DNA of 64,000 nt from Cymodocea nodosa (GCA_036874045.1 CM072342.1:4238501-4302500); one strand, 5' to 3'; positions 13,201 through 27,100 are shown, counted from the stretch's first letter. Translations and numbers: made by a program. Notes: generated by a model not told the origin, from the letters alone.

Positions 13201-13886
13201 ACCCGCCCATCAAGATATTGTATACGACACTCTACCCGACCTCTTAAAAACTTATCAACGTTTCCAATTTCTGATTTAAATCTTACCCTGCTGAAACTAG
13301 ATCATATTCAGAGTCGGGTAATTGGAGGAAGCATACAAACCTCCCCCCTCAACTGGCGTAAAGCACTGCACACTAGCTGCGGCTGTCCACGACTAGTTAA
13401 TGTCGATTAGTGATGACAGAAACTGCAGTCAAAACGATCCTATTCACCAAGCCGTCGTGCCCTAACGGCATAAGAACACGACCATGTGGAACAAATACGT
13501 GTTTCACCGACAAATTCAATTTATAATCAAGAGAATCGACTGAAGCACCACCAAAAATGAAAAGATCACAAGGCAAAAACCAGAACAGAGGCTCTCACAA
13601 AGATTTCAGACACCTGAAGTCATCATACCTGTTAAACCAGAATCTGCTTACAACGCCAAACCCACCAGAAGTCTCAAACAGAACATATCAAAGAAAAATA
13701 GCAATCACCAGAATGTTCATAACTGGGTCTAAGGTGCGCACAGATAAACAGAAAATAATATCTGGGCAGTTGCAAGTCCGACGACATACCTACTTCACTC
13801 AGATTTATACTGCTTACCAATAAGAAGACAATGGAGCGCAGAAGCAACCTGCCTCATTGTAATATATATATAATTCAGTGCTTCAT
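10226..13886. other. Intergenic region upstream of MFS gene
   Basis: This 3.7-kb region contains the presumed promoter and 5' UTR of the minus-strand MFS gene (10226 to about 11000). Only short frames without recognisable products are present. A (GT)n microsatellite lies at about 13090-13115. I saw no convincing TATA box for the MFS gene. Confidence 0.45.
13090..13115. repeat. Short (GT)n microsatellite
   Basis: A GTGTATGTGTGTGTGTGTAT tract followed by a run of seven G residues. It is a simple-sequence repeat of about 25 bp. Confidence 0.7.
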
Positions 13887-16800
13887 TCAGATGCGATCAT
13901 AGGATGGACGCCTTCCTCTGCTTGGACGATCATATGGCCCTGACCTATCTCTGTATCCTCCCTCGTGACGTGCAGGCCCTCCACTTCCGTACCTATCTCC
14001 ACCTCCACGTGGAACACCTGTTCTTCCATAGCCACCACCCTCTTTGGCAAAACCATTCGGTGGATAGCGATCAGATCCTCCGTACCTGTCACCAGAGAAG
14101 CGGTCTCCACTGGCAAACCTGTCATTGTCATAACGATCACGGCCACCACTGTATCGACTGTCCCTACTGTCAACACGATACCTGTCCCCATAACGGCCGC
14201 CATCATAACGATCATCCACATAACGGTCCGCATACCGATCTGCTACAACATGATCTCCATAACGATCTGATCCACCAAAACGATCAGAGCCACCAAACCG
14301 CTCACCTCTGCTACCTCCCCCAGTACCACTAAACTTTGGACGAGAAGAGAATCTGCCTCCTTCAGCATATGGGCATTCCCTGGCCCAATGGCCTGGACGC
14401 CCACATTTAAAACAGTCAGACTGACCTACTGGTGGAGGTCTATCAGGCCCACTGCGTCCATAACCTCCCCTATCACCAGAGTAGCCCCCATCACCATTCC
14501 CATAACCAGGACCGTCAGAGCCCACTTTAGGTTCAGCCTTGTTCACCGAAATAACCCTACCATCCAACTCCCTCCCATGCATCTCACGAATAGAATCCTC
14601 TACTCCTCTTCGATCAGTAAAAGTAACAAAGCCAAAACCACGAGGGCGACCAGTATCTCTCTCCAACATTATCTACACAAATAATTGAACAATTGACGTG
14701 TATACGCAATTTATTGATGAGTATCAAAAATACTCAAACATAAGGAAAAACAACGAGAAAGCAACATGATTCATGTTAATGACATAAACAAATAGAAATG
14801 TCTCGAATGCAAAACATGCCATATTCACAAATTGACCAAATATATATTTTTTGATGGAAGGCAACTAAACTGGAAATGTTCAACAATTTTATCTTGCTGA
14901 AACCAATAACAGAAAAGGCATAAATCCTCACGATGAACAAGCAAGCCAGAAAATGTGAAATGCACAAGCACTGAGAGTAAAAGAAACATTAGAACAAAAT
15001 TGAACTTCCGTTCACTTTTGAGCCCATATTCCACAGAAAGACATAATATACATGTTAAACAAGAAAAAAAGGTAAAGTTCAAGTAATTGTGAGCAAAAAG
15101 GGTATAAAAATAAGCAACAAACAACTGGAGAAAGGGAGTCCAATAAATCATTAAAGCACCAAAATCACACAATTAAAACAGAATATGAACCAGAGGTTCA
15201 AAGCAATTTGATTTTAATGGCCAGAAAAACTGAAAAGGAGATGAAGAAGAAAGTGACTCAATTTATCATAATCCAGATACAAGAGATGAAGTGACAAGTG
15301 GAAGTGCAAAATTAAATACGTAAATGAATATTTATATGACGCTGGAATTTTCATCTTGAAGATGTAACACAAATATCATCATGCCTAGATTATTGCAAAT
15401 ATGAGCCAAAACCCTTTGAGATAAAAATGAACATTCCAAGAAGTTGCATATTCTTAAGGACACATGAAAGCAATGGATAGCATTGCATTGCAAGTTACTT
15501 TTCACTATTAAAGGAAAGCTAAGAAAACCTAGAGAAAAAGATTAGCTCCATACAGAAAGTGCATTAATTTGGTTGAAAATGAAAAATCAAAATGGTTCAA
15601 TGCTCAACAAAGTCTTGTTGATAATGTGCCACGCTCGGCAGCCCAAAATGTGTTACAGGTCATTTTCTTCATAGGGTTAGAAGAAAAAAAATGCATGTTC
15701 TTGACTTTGTTCAAATTCCACTTTCTAGTACTCCATCTAAAAAGTGTAGAATAACTCCATTCAACATTTATCTAATTAGAATGTGATTTGAATAGATTGT
15801 AAATGGACCATTGTGTGAAAACTCAACAAGAAAACCAGCAGAAGGCATTAAGCTTCCTTCAAATTAGAATGATAAACCAACAATACTGAACTACATTGGA
15901 CCAATTGCCAACATTCTGTAACAGAGGATGGAATTATCAGTTTAATCTGTAAGTTGGGTTGAACCAGGCCACACCTAAGACAGGCTTAACTTATTTGGTT
16001 TGCATTTTAAATATTTTAGACAATAGGCTCCTAAATTCACCAATCTCAAGTAGTCCACACCTGAACAGGCATTAATTTTGTAGCATTAAGTTTGCAAATG
16101 TGTCATTGTTATTAAGGAAGGTGCCTGTGCAATTTTTCATGTCTAAGCAGTTACACACCCAGCCATCTGTTTTATTAAATTGATCCTCTGGTGGAACAAG
16201 AGCTGTGGTGTTTAGGCACATGGGTGGATTTTCAATTTTCCATGGCTAGGAGGTTACCCACCCCTCAAGTTTATTAAATGGACCCTCTTCAGAACTAATT
16301 CCTCAATTCAATAGAATATTTTTATTGTTATATACAGTAGATTGATTTCAGATCTTACATGAGTTTTTCTACAGATTTTATAACTCATATGCTCAATGTA
16401 TTCATAACAAATTTAAGAATAATCATCCTACACTCAGCTTCAGCAGTTTGCACACAACTCCTTAGAAAAACTAGTGGCGATTTTTCAGCCATCGCAAGTG
16501 AATGATCTAACTGATCCTTTAGATGAAAAAGGAATGCAAGAATGCTACTTACTTTTTTCAGACAGCAGTCATCACTTTCCTAGATAAGGGATCTGAAAAA
16601 GAATAGACTTCATCCAACCTTAATGAATTGTGTTACCCTAAGATTGAACCCAACAAAATCCTAGAAAAAGCATATGATTATTTAGATTCAATATTTATTT
16701 ATAATATGGGAGACATTCAATATTTTAGATTCTTGAAGGCAACAATATACTCAAATTTGAAAAAAAAAAAACCAAACAGGTTGCTACTAAATAAAACAAA

Positions 16801-18847
16801 TAGAAAAGCAAACAAGCTATAGAATTTCTTGGTAGAAACCACTCTACTTATTGCATTCTGTAATATTATCTTTTATCAGTTTTCCACAGTTTCTCTTTCC
16901 ACGTTTGAGGTGTAACCATTTTGAAAAACTGATATAAACTCCAGGTGACTTGGTCATAATGATAGCTTACAGAATGAGAAAACTGGATAAAAATAGCATC
17001 CTTCTGTGAGACCAACGTCCAAAGTTTGATGACGTTAAATTGCTTAGAGAACAAATCAATGTAAGACAAGAACATTCAGCACAACTGTCGTACATGATCT
17101 GCAAAGGCACACAAACTAGAAAGAAAAACACATTACGACTGTCAGACTTTATATATGATATTCCACTGGTCCTCTTTCAACCCTTCTCTTACTAAATACG
17201 ATATTTCCACTGGTCATTTTCAATCCTTCTCTTACTAAATTTATTAGGAATCTCACAAGTAACTGACAGATTATGCTTAGTGTCAGCTAATTGCATACAG
17301 TTGCAGCCAGAAAATAAGCTTAAGAAATTCTTCTTTTTCCTGGTCAGTGAAGAATCTGGGGATATTCAACCCATCCAATATCAGGAAGTAATCTAATCTG
17401 AGTGAAAAGCTGAAGAATGATGTCTTAAAAACTATTCCAAGCTAACAAGTGAATAAGTGTCATGGAAACATTGCAATTCTGACAAACGGAACTTCCACAA
17501 CTTTTTACGATTTGCACCCTCTGACAATTACCCTTTTTCACACAAACTATCAATCAAAAATAACACTGTCATTTCTGATGAATAAAACCATCCAAGCAGT
17601 TCAGAACGTTTACCACTGTCAATCTCCTTTTCCAAAAAATTATCAAGTATTCAGTTTGAGTGTGGTCTGCACATTCTTCTGAAAAACAAAATGCAACAGA
17701 ATTTTCCATATCTTGCAATGCAACATGCAGGATATCAATCAACAAGTGAGATGATCACATCTAATGCACAAAACAAGAGCAATTACTGCATGCAGAAACC
17801 AAGAATCTCTACAACAGATGTAAGACAAGTAGCAAGATGATATCCAAAATGGCAAACCACACTTCACAGAAGAGAGGAGATTAGATGAAAGACAAACTAA
17901 AACAGGTTCTGAGCACAAGGCATGGTTGTCCGTGTTGACAAAAGAAAACAGCTTTATTCTCAAGCTAAATTCACAAACTTTCAACATCTGATCTGGGGGT
18001 TAACGAGTGACCGCAATGAAACATTTTTCAGCACATGGAACCTATTATGAGATCTCTAAAAAGGCAACATGATCTCTGTAAAATGCAAAGACTAATTCGT
18101 TTGTCCACTGGCCAGATAATTCAGGAAGTCACATTTAAAAGCAGACCAATTTATGATTGCGTCAACATTTCACAATACCACATATCAACTGCAAAATCAA
18201 CACATGCCAAAAAATCAGTAATAAGGTACAAACTTTGTTTAGTTTTGATCATGTATTTTATCCATCTGATGAACACAGAAAATATTCGTAATTAAGTTGG
18301 AGGTGCGACATGATTGACAGTAACATGAATCCACATGTAGTAATGATATATTATACTGGAAACCTCGGTTGCTAATGTTTCAACTTTGGGCATGTGGTGC
18401 CAGTCTCTTAACCAAGACGACAAATTCCACATGAAAATCCACACTATTTCTATATATCATTAGAATTCTGATCTGAATGCTCGTTGGACTACTCATAAAC
18501 AAACAAAAAGCCCTATTTTCCAAAAAACAAAACGATTCATGTGGCTATTAATGTAAATCGCTGTTAGTCCGCTTCTTTATGATGAATGAAACGTGAACCT
18601 TTTATGCTATACCTACCAAACATATAAAAATGAATTATAGAGATCCAGCTACGAAAAAGCAAGAAGTCATAGACTCGCTCGATTTCCTCTTGCTCAGTTC
18701 CAGAAACTTAAAAAGGTGAGGAACAATGATCGTTACCTGGGCCTCGATGACTTTGCCGTAACGGCTGAACACATCTTCCAGCCGCCTCTCCGTGGTATCC
18801 CACGACAGCCCACCGACGAAAATACGTGTTCCTTCTTTAGCACACAT
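13887..18847 (-). CDS. RZ-1-type glycine-rich RNA-binding protein (RRM plus CCHC zinc knuckle)
   Basis: Two exons, 18847-18737 (37 codons) and 14672-13887 (262 codons with the TGA stop), give a 298-residue protein; the intron is 4.06 kb, GT-AG, phase 0. The RRM has RNP2 (RIFVGGL) in exon 1 and RNP1 (RGFGFVTF) in exon 2, so the intron splits the domain. A zinc knuckle CFKCGRPGHWARECP follows, then an R/G/D/Y-rich tail with many DRY/DRYGG units and a basic end. Arabidopsis RZ-1 proteins of this layout are nuclear and act in splicing and chromatin-linked gene expression. The start at 18847 (MCAKEGTRIFVGG) fits the family; the in-frame ATG at 18874 would add nine residues not expected in it. Upstream sequence carries telo-box motifs and a TATA box. 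Confidence 0.92.
16120..16290. repeat. Diverged local duplication in RZ-1 intron
   Basis: A segment with CAATTTTTCATG, CAGTTACACACCC and TTTATTAAATTGATCCTC recurs about 100 bp downstream as CAATTTTCCATG, AGGTTACCCACCCC and TTTATTAAATGGACCCTC. It is an old tandem duplication without coding potential. Confidence 0.45.
17158..17246. repeat. Tandem duplication (about 44-bp unit) in RZ-1 intron
   Basis: The unit ATATTCCACTGGTC followed by TTTCAACCCTTCTCTTACTA is repeated next to itself with a few substitutions. The two copies are about 17158-17202 and 17202-17246. Confidence 0.6.
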
Positions 18848-19130
18848 GACTTCTATGAATGTGGAAAAGACCAAAACCCTAGATCACTGTGGAAAACAAA
18901 GAAACGAACTCAGATCCGAGGAGAAATCGCAAAGATATTGATCTGGAAAGCCAGGGAAGGGGTAAGCGGAAAACCCTAGAAACGAAGAACAAAAGCGCGA
19001 ACGCACGAGACAGGAGTACGACGACTGTTGGGCATCCGAAGTCATCTTCTTTATCTTATCTAATAATATCAGGGTCACATGTACCGGTTATCGGGTTATA
19101 TTCGACCCGATAACGGGTTTTATATACATA
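18848..19130 (-). promoter_or_regulatory. RZ-1 promoter and 5' UTR with TATA box and telo-boxes
   Basis: On the minus strand a TATATAAAA box is formed by 19118-19126, about 270 bp upstream of the ATG. Two AAACCCTA telo-box motifs (plus-strand reading) are at 18874-18881 and 18971-18978. Telo-boxes are frequent near the start sites of plant translation and RNA-processing genes. An inverted repeat, TTATCGGGT at 19088-19096 and ACCCGATAA at 19105-19113, lies just downstream of the TATA box. The motifs are visible; their use is inferred. Confidence 0.5.
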
Positions 19131-20689
19131 TATTGCTAATATTTATTTAATATCTAAGAGTGCCACACTGTGCTGGTGATGTACCTTTTGTGCTTGCAAA
19201 AATTAGATGAAATTTTTCAAAAAATTACTTATTAATATATACTTTTCCAAAATAATTTATAATCAAAAAAATCATTTAAATTTTTACTTGTGCTCAATTA
19301 TAATCTAATTTTCGGTATAAAAAAAAGATAATTAATTTTAGCAACATCACAATCATTTTGAGAAGGAAACCAAACTTCAGGTGCATGTTACTTTTCTATA
19401 AAATGAAGGTGATGCAATAATAAAATCCATGATTTCTTTTTAATTATCTAATAAGATCATCTTCTTAACCCTTACACACTCCAATGTTATCAATATAAAA
19501 GGATGATCTTTTTTTTCCAATACCGTTCTAGGTTTAAATTTAATTTTCAATTGTCCTCACTAAAAAGGTCCAAAAATCTGTTCCACTAATAGAATTTTAT
19601 TTTTTTATTTTTTTAAGTCTAGACAAACTTAATACTAATATGATGTTGCTGTTGACACTTCAAAATAAAATGACACAAGTGAGTGAATGTTATTAAGTTA
19701 CAACCATCAAGTTGATTTATTTTTAATTTTTGATTGATTTGTTCTTAAGTCATAATCATTGGATTACAGTCGCATATATAGTTCATATTATCAAAATAAG
19801 TTAGATTTGTGTCGATTATAATTTTGATTGTATATTATATTTAAATTAATTTATTCCCTGAATAAATGAGTAATTTTTTTTTCAAAACCTAAAAAAATAA
19901 ATAGACAAAATCCAAAAATTATTCCTTTGGATTGCCTGTTGCCGTTACTTGGCCAGTGATGAACATACGTCACATGCCTAATGATTTTTATTATTTTTTT
20001 TGGTTGCAGCTGTGTCACGTGCCATCTTCACATCTTATCCTATCTCACGATTTTTATCCTTGATTTGTTCGAGCCTGCACTTTCGTGTGGTTCTAAACGT
20101 GCGATGGGATTTTTGGTGCCGTTGAATTTTTTAATTTAAAATTAATTTTTTTTCTCAAATGACTTGTAAGAAAAAAAAAATGTGCTTTTTTTAAAAAAAT
20201 GTTGATATATTACTAAAAAGTACCTTAAGAACAATTTATTTGGAATCAATCCAGTCTCATACAATAATTGACGTTGGAGTGACTGTCAACTCACAAATGC
20301 ATGTAAGCCTCATAGTCTTGTTCTTATTACTATCCACGCAAGTATTTTTAGAATAGGATTAATATTGTATCTTACTTATGTCGCGTGAGAGCTATTACTA
20401 TAGAGAGATTAAATGATGTTTTTGTCTTGTTTCTACTTATATCATGTCTTAAAACTTGCATAACTTACTTCTACTTCCATCAATCAAAGATTGACGTGCA
20501 ATAATTAAAGGTTGGTGGTAGGTCGATTTCAATCTTCTCTCAAACGATCAAGAGTTATTACCTACTTTTTTTGTTTTTCTCTTTATACAATATTTACATT
20601 TTTTTTTTGACTTTTCGTACATTTTATTTCTAGCTATCTTAGATCTTTGGAGAAAATTTGTACATAATAATAAAAAGTGATGGAAAGAG

Positions 20690-21490
20690 ACGAAATAATA
20701 ATAATAATAAATTAAGATAAAATATAAGATATTTATATGTGATGGAAATTAAAGAAAAGTCTTATGAACTTTTTGTTCTAACTTTTCCAAAAATGACATT
20801 TTTTCATATTTTCTTTTCAACATTAAAAAGTGTGAAAGGATTAGAAAGTGACAACTCATCCTCACTATATATTGAGTAAAATTTTTATTTAATTTTCTTA
20901 TAAATCATAGGTTATTATCATAAATTATAGAAATCATATTTTCTCATCATAAAAATTATATTTTATCATATTGTACCATAAAAATCATATTTTATCACCA
21001 TAAATCATAACGATTATATTTTATGATTTTTTATCATAAAAATCATATTTTATCATCTTTTATCTTAAAAAATCATATTTTACTATCATATTTTATCATT
21101 ATAAATCATAAAAATGATGTTATCATTATGAACAAACTTATAAAAATACAAACAAAAACATTGAAAGAACAATTATATCTAGATTAACTGGACAACTGAA
21201 GAAAGAAATAATTAATAATATATGTAACCAAATGATGTTATTTATGTAGAAATAGCATAATGTATAATGTATTATCGTAAATATGTAAATATTATTAACT
21301 TATAAATTTTCCCATAAACTTGTAAAAAGTGTAAACATTTTTATTTTTTTCATTTCATATTCTATTGCTTTTTTAATTACTCGCAAACATTTATATTTTA
21401 TGTTGATTTTCTATTAATTTCTACAATTTTCTTTTGTTTTACTTTCAATAACTTTTTGAAACTTTCTTTCAATTATTTTCTAAATGCAAA
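20690..21490. mobile_element. Copy 1 of a dispersed non-autonomous AT-rich element
   Basis: The segment starts with purine-rich AGTGATGGAAAGAGACGAAA-type sequence, passes CTCATCCTCA and an irregular array of CATAAAAATCATATTTTATC-type units (about 20905-21120), then TTATCATTATGAACAAACTT and ATCTAGATTAA. The same order of blocks recurs at 58.7-59.9 kb, which shows it is a dispersed family. The left and right ends of this copy are too decayed to fix exactly. No coding capacity. Confidence 0.5.
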
Positions 21491-23192
21491 GACATATCAT
21501 TCATTTCCTTTAATTTAAAGTTTAAATAAATTTTTTTATTTTTAAAAAAATACTTATTGTTGTTTCATTTATTCATATAGGAGTGAAAAAAAGAATTTTT
21601 ACATCTTTATTTTAGAAGTTATTGCTCACATACATATCGATGGTATCATAAACAATAAATAATTAACCGAATATTAATTAATTTGTACTTAAAAAAATTA
21701 AGAATGACAAATTTATGAATATACAAATAACATTGTTCTATGAAATAAACTAAAGACTTTAGACTTAGTGAAAATAATGGAATCATGAGTTCAACTAAAT
21801 ATTTTAAAAATGTCATTTATTACCATTAAATTAATATATAAACAAGTGTGAAGAATAAAAGCATCTATCTAACTCCCAACAATCACTTTACATGCTAAAA
21901 ATATTAATCGATATTCATTTATTTGCTAACAAAGTTGAAGATACTAACGTGTCAAAAATTACCATTAAAATTTAATACCATCTTCTTATTCTAACACATA
22001 TATGTTAATATATCATATATATTAAATACGTATATTATAATATTTTTAAAATTTACGGATTTACGAGTCTTTAAAAGTTCAAATCCAAACCTAAAAACAT
22101 AGCAAAAATTTTAATTGAGTTGGACTTTAGTCGTGCCAACACAATAAGGTTTAGTTCAATCATGCATTTGATTGACATAGCATGGTTTTAAATAATAGGT
22201 TAATATAACATGCATGATTTTAGTATACCAAATATAAATTTAATATGTTGAACTAATAAAATCGAAAACGTTTATATAAAAACGGGTAAACTATTTATAA
22301 AAATAGTATATCAATTTTACTATAACACTTAAATTTTATAAATCTAATATATCAATTTTATAATCAATATATCAAAAAAAAAAACTTAATACATGAATTA
22401 ACATGATACAAATAAGATGCAAACTATATGTTGTACTTATATCATTACCTTAACTTTCACGACATAATCTCGTATAAATAATGTCAGATACCATTCAAAT
22501 CCTAAATCTAAATTTTAAACCAGTACGAAATGACTAATTTATTATTTAGATCATGCAGCTGAAGAAGTATGCAGATCTATGAACCTTGCAAAAGACAAAA
22601 ACAACTTTTTCTTTTTCTGGTAAATACCACCTCGCCAAGGAATCAAACAAGTCATCTCTTGGAAAGGAGCGAAGTAGATCTACCATGACAGCGTTGAAGG
22701 TAAGATGCCGGTGGGTTCCCCATGCTCCTCGTTGCGTCATTACACTTATTGCTTATTTACTTTTTGCCTGGTAAATTCTCTCACTTAATTAATCAATTTC
22801 ACCTACTCATTTTAAATAATAATAATAGCGACAAAAGAAGAATCGATTATAATAAGTTAAAGTTAATCGAAAACAAAAGTAGTTGTATTTCCTCATAAGG
22901 CTTGAATGTTTTTTCTTATTTTTACGATAATTGTAGTAATTTCTGTATTTATTTGAATTTAAATGTTAACCGAAACTACAAACACTAATAATCTTAACTA
23001 ACATATTATAATTGTTCATCGAATCATTAATAATATTCTCACGAACTAGTTCGTTTGAAAAGTAAATAAAGACGTTTGTATAAGATGAAAAAATTTAAAA
23101 GTAAATTTTGAATTTCTCAAAATTTCAAACAAAGAAAATACTCTCTGTCTTGTTCTGTTGTTCATCGATCTCATACTCGTGTTATTTTAAAT

Positions 23193-23430
23193 AAAACAAT
23201 ACAAATCATAATTCAGAAATCTTGATAGTAATAAGTCACCTTCTGTTCTCCTTTCAAGCATGAGCTTGACTTGCAACTCATTCACATTAAAAGAAAAAAC
23301 AATAATACAAATCAGGAGTCAGAAATCTTGATAGTAAATCACCCTATTCTCTTCTCCTTTCAAACATGAGCTTGACTTGGAAGTCATCCACGTTAACAAA
23401 AACAATAATACAAATCATAAGTCAGAAACC
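23193..23430. repeat. Tandem repeat, about 103-bp unit, 2.3 copies
   Basis: AACAAT(AAT)ACAAATCA followed by GTCAGAAATCTTGATAGTAA and TCAA(G/A)CATGAGCTTGACTTG is repeated from about 23195 and 23297, with a partial third copy from about 23399. The copies differ by a few substitutions and small gaps. Confidence 0.65.
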
Positions 23431-24179
23431 TACCGCCGCTTCTCGTACTGGCATCGCCAGTCGGTCCTTATTTTTTTAATTTTTATTTTTCTCTAAAGTC
23501 GTATCTAAGAACGAGAGGAAGGGAGCAAGTCAATCACGCAACAACGCCGTCTCCATCGATCGCCACTGCACCGAATTGTTTTGTTGCTTCAATTTCAACG
23601 TACTCCTTAAATTTTATTGACGAATACAAAACCTGTACTTGCAAGAAATAAATTAAAAAAACACACTCTTAATTACAAGTTGAGTGCTGGAACGGCATAT
23701 TCCATGCTTGTATACTTTTACCATGTTTCATGTTTGTTGAAAACATGCACCTCAATCTTACAAAAAATATATATATATATATAACACAAATAAATGTTCC
23801 GTCAAAAATATTTTCCAGTATTAGTGATTAGTGAGTTCTGAGATACTTGCATGTGCATATATATCTGCAAACCTGAAAGACCCATACTTGTTTATGTTTA
23901 TGTATACAGAAAAATGTTATCGTTGATATATAAATATCTATCTTACAATGTAATATGCATGATTTAATAATATTAGACGACTATAATTTGAATTAATTTG
24001 AATAGCATTTTAGTAATTAGTAATTAGATATTGTGTTGGAATCTTTGGATCTATGACTTGAATATGTATTTCTCTCTGATATATGTATATCAAGAAAAAA
24101 TAAATTTAATTTACTATAAGTAGATGTGTACTGAAGACTTTGCATAACAAACCGGCGAGAGAGAAGACGCAGAGGAGGG

Positions 24180-27100
24180 ATGGGTTCCTTCTCGGATAAC
24201 TGTTGTTCGCTTCGGCTTCGTCTGCTTCTTCCGGTGTTGGAGTTGCTGCTCCTCGGCACCGCCGTCCTCCGTTGCGATGGGGGCGTCACCAGTACATACG
24301 TCCGCCGGCTGGCCGCCACCGTCGACATGCCCCTAGACAGTGATGTCTTCCGCGTTCCTCCCGGCTACAATGCTCCGCAGCAGGTGTCCCACACCGATCC
24401 ACCTTCTCCGTTTCATCTGATATCCGTGTCGACTAGGGAATTCAGTTCAAATATTATAGTGTTCTTGTTTGATTATTGATTCGCACTTTTCTTGGATGGC
24501 GATTTGGTGTCGAAGGTGCACATCACGCAAGGGGATCACGACGGTGCCGGTGTCATCGTGTCCTGGGTGACGCAGGATGAGCCTGGCGAAAGTGTTGTGC
24601 TTTATGGAACTTCCGAGTATGAGCTGGTCCATCTCGCACACGGTACCGTGACTTCCTACACCTTCTACAACTACACCTCAGGATGCATACATCACTGTAC
24701 CCTCAGACATCTCAAGGTGGATTTTCGTTTATTTTCTTGCCCTTTCTTTTTCGTATGCATGTGCGTGTATGTTTCTGTTGTTGATAGCTGCTTTCTGCAG
24801 CTTGAGATTCACTGTGACAGTCATACTTGATCTTGCAGCATGACACAAAATACTACTACATGGTTGGAATTGGGAATACAAATAGGACGTTCTGGTTCAC
24901 CACACCTCCAGAAGTCGGTCCAGATGTTCCTTACACCTTTGGTCTCATAGGTATGTAGTTGTTACTTCTCCACACTGCACTTGTGATTTTCTCTGTTGCC
25001 TATTTGGTCTTTCAGTACTTGTCTATCTCATAGAGAACAAGATGTTCTTGTTTTGATTGTCTAACATTTTTATGTTCAGATTATGATTCTTTAATCCGCT
25101 GGCTGTTCGTAGAATTTGTTTTTACTGATACATACATTGAAATGGTACTGAATTGTGATTGTGTCTTACAGGGGATCTTGGACAGAGCTATGATTCGAAT
25201 ATCACACTTTCCCACTATGAAGCCAATGAAAAAGCTCAGACACTTTTATTCGTTGGTGATCTGTCTTATGCTGATAATTATCCATTCCACGACAATCGTA
25301 GATGGGATACCTGGGGTAGATTTATTGAGAGAAGTGCTGCGTATCAGCCATGGATATGGACCGTAGGAAATCATGAAATTGATTTTGTTCCTGATATTGT
25401 AAGTGCCTATGCTTCTTTTAATGCATCAATGTTTTGCTCCGTTTCAACTCAACGGTAGCAACCCAATGAATGAAAATAGAAGGTTCAACTTTTGTCCAAA
25501 ACAAAATTTACATTTTAAAATTTTATTAAAATATATAGATTTTATTAACCCGAAAAGTTTGTATTTTATAAAACATATTTTCAGAAGATTAGAATGAATG
25601 GAAAATAAAAAGGGAGTTCATAAACATCTCATCCTTGTTTTCTCTTTTTTCATTTCATGAGAAATGCCCTTCTATTCTTTTTAACATGAGGACAATGTTG
25701 TCTAAGTCCCAAAAGATGCAATTTGAATGTAAAAGTTAGGGTATGTTTGTGTATCTAGAAATTGAAAAAAAAAAAAGTGTCGAAAAGTTTAAAAATTAAC
25801 GAAAAAGAAAATTACAAAAAGTTACCTAAAGTTGTCAAAAAATATGGTGTTTGTCCATCTACAAGAAAGTAATAGAAATATTCAGAAACTAACAGAAAGT
25901 GAAAAAATAATAAAATATAAATGAATAACATAAAAATATTTTTAAACATCTCAAGTTTATGTAAAAATTAAAAATAGTTTCATTCTTCGTAAGAATATAT
26001 TATATATTACAAGGTTAATATAAATTTAACATATTATAAAAATTTATTATTATTATAATAATAATTATTATTTCATCTTTTAAAAAAAATACAAATTTAA
26101 TAAATTACATTTTCTTTTTCTTTTTTTTTCTTCTTCCTTTTTTTTCCTTACTTTTCGTCATTTTTAGACCCTTTAGCTTGAAAAAGAAGACAACTATGTT
26201 TATTCTTATAAAACTTTTTCTGAAAAGTAACGATCTAAAGTGACAGAGGTATAAACATATTATATTTTTTCGCTAATTTCTCTCACTTTCATTCAATACA
26301 CAAACCCCCCTTCCCTCCTTAATGGTAAGTGATTCACATCTCATATTGATGAAAATATTGTTAGATGGTTAAATCAATCAACATAAGGATTTAAGTAAAC
26401 TCAAAATGATTATCATGGTTTGGCAGTGTTCATCTGCTTGCAATCTGAGGAGACCACCGTAATATGCATCGCAATCAGTATTATTTGGACTTAAAACCCA
26501 ACAAATAATAAGGTTCACCGTCCATATGGCTTATCACAAGATTCTAGATTTAAGATGACTGTTTGACAGTTCATATGCTCCTGATGAACAAAATCAACAC
26601 AAAACTCCGTTGACCAATATCTGGGTAACTGACCGGATGAAAACTTTTAGATATAGGTTGCACTTGAGAAAACATCTCATATTTTAATTTCCTGCAACTA
26701 ACTCTGCATTCAAAATTTTGCAGATGACGGAAAAAAAAGAACTTGATAAAAAATATAGTAACTTTATTATGCCATCCCTTCATTTTCTGATGAACAAAAT
26801 CAATACAAAACAAGGTTGACCAATATCTGGGTAATTCACCGGATGAAAATTTTCAGACATAGATTGCACTTGAGAAAACACCTCATTTTTAATTTCCTGC
26901 AACTTTGCATTCAGAATTTTGCAGATGATGGAAAAAAACAAGAAATTGATAAAAAATATAGTCAATTTATTATGATGCCTTCCCCTCATTTCATGAAATT
27001 TAAAAACAGGCTTTACCCTTTTCATAAACTCCAGGAAAGCAAAACTAATTATTTATTAAGTTCAACTAAAATTTTGATTACCATGATGTAATCTATTTGA

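Larger units (their letters stand above)
19131..24179. other. Large AT-rich intergenic region between divergent RZ-1 and PAP genes
   Basis: This 5-kb region is extremely AT-rich. It contains one copy of the dispersed CATAAAAATC-type element (about 20.7-21.5 kb), a roughly 100-bp tandem repeat (23.2-23.4 kb) and a short (AT)n tract near 23767. A frame at 22586-22774 has no recognisable product. The right end includes the presumed phosphatase promoter, with a weak TATAAG at 24115-24120, 60 bp before the ATG. Confidence 0.5.

Noticed and set aside
13904..14332. His-rich 142-codon frame opposite the RZ-1 tail
   Set aside because: Antisense of the repetitive DRY/GG-rich coding tail produces this composition. 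There is no independent support.
18848..18874. Upstream in-frame ATG at 18874 as start of the RZ-1 protein
   Set aside because: It adds MVFSTFIEV, which is not seen in the family, whose members begin a few residues before the RNP2 motif. The start at 18847 fits.
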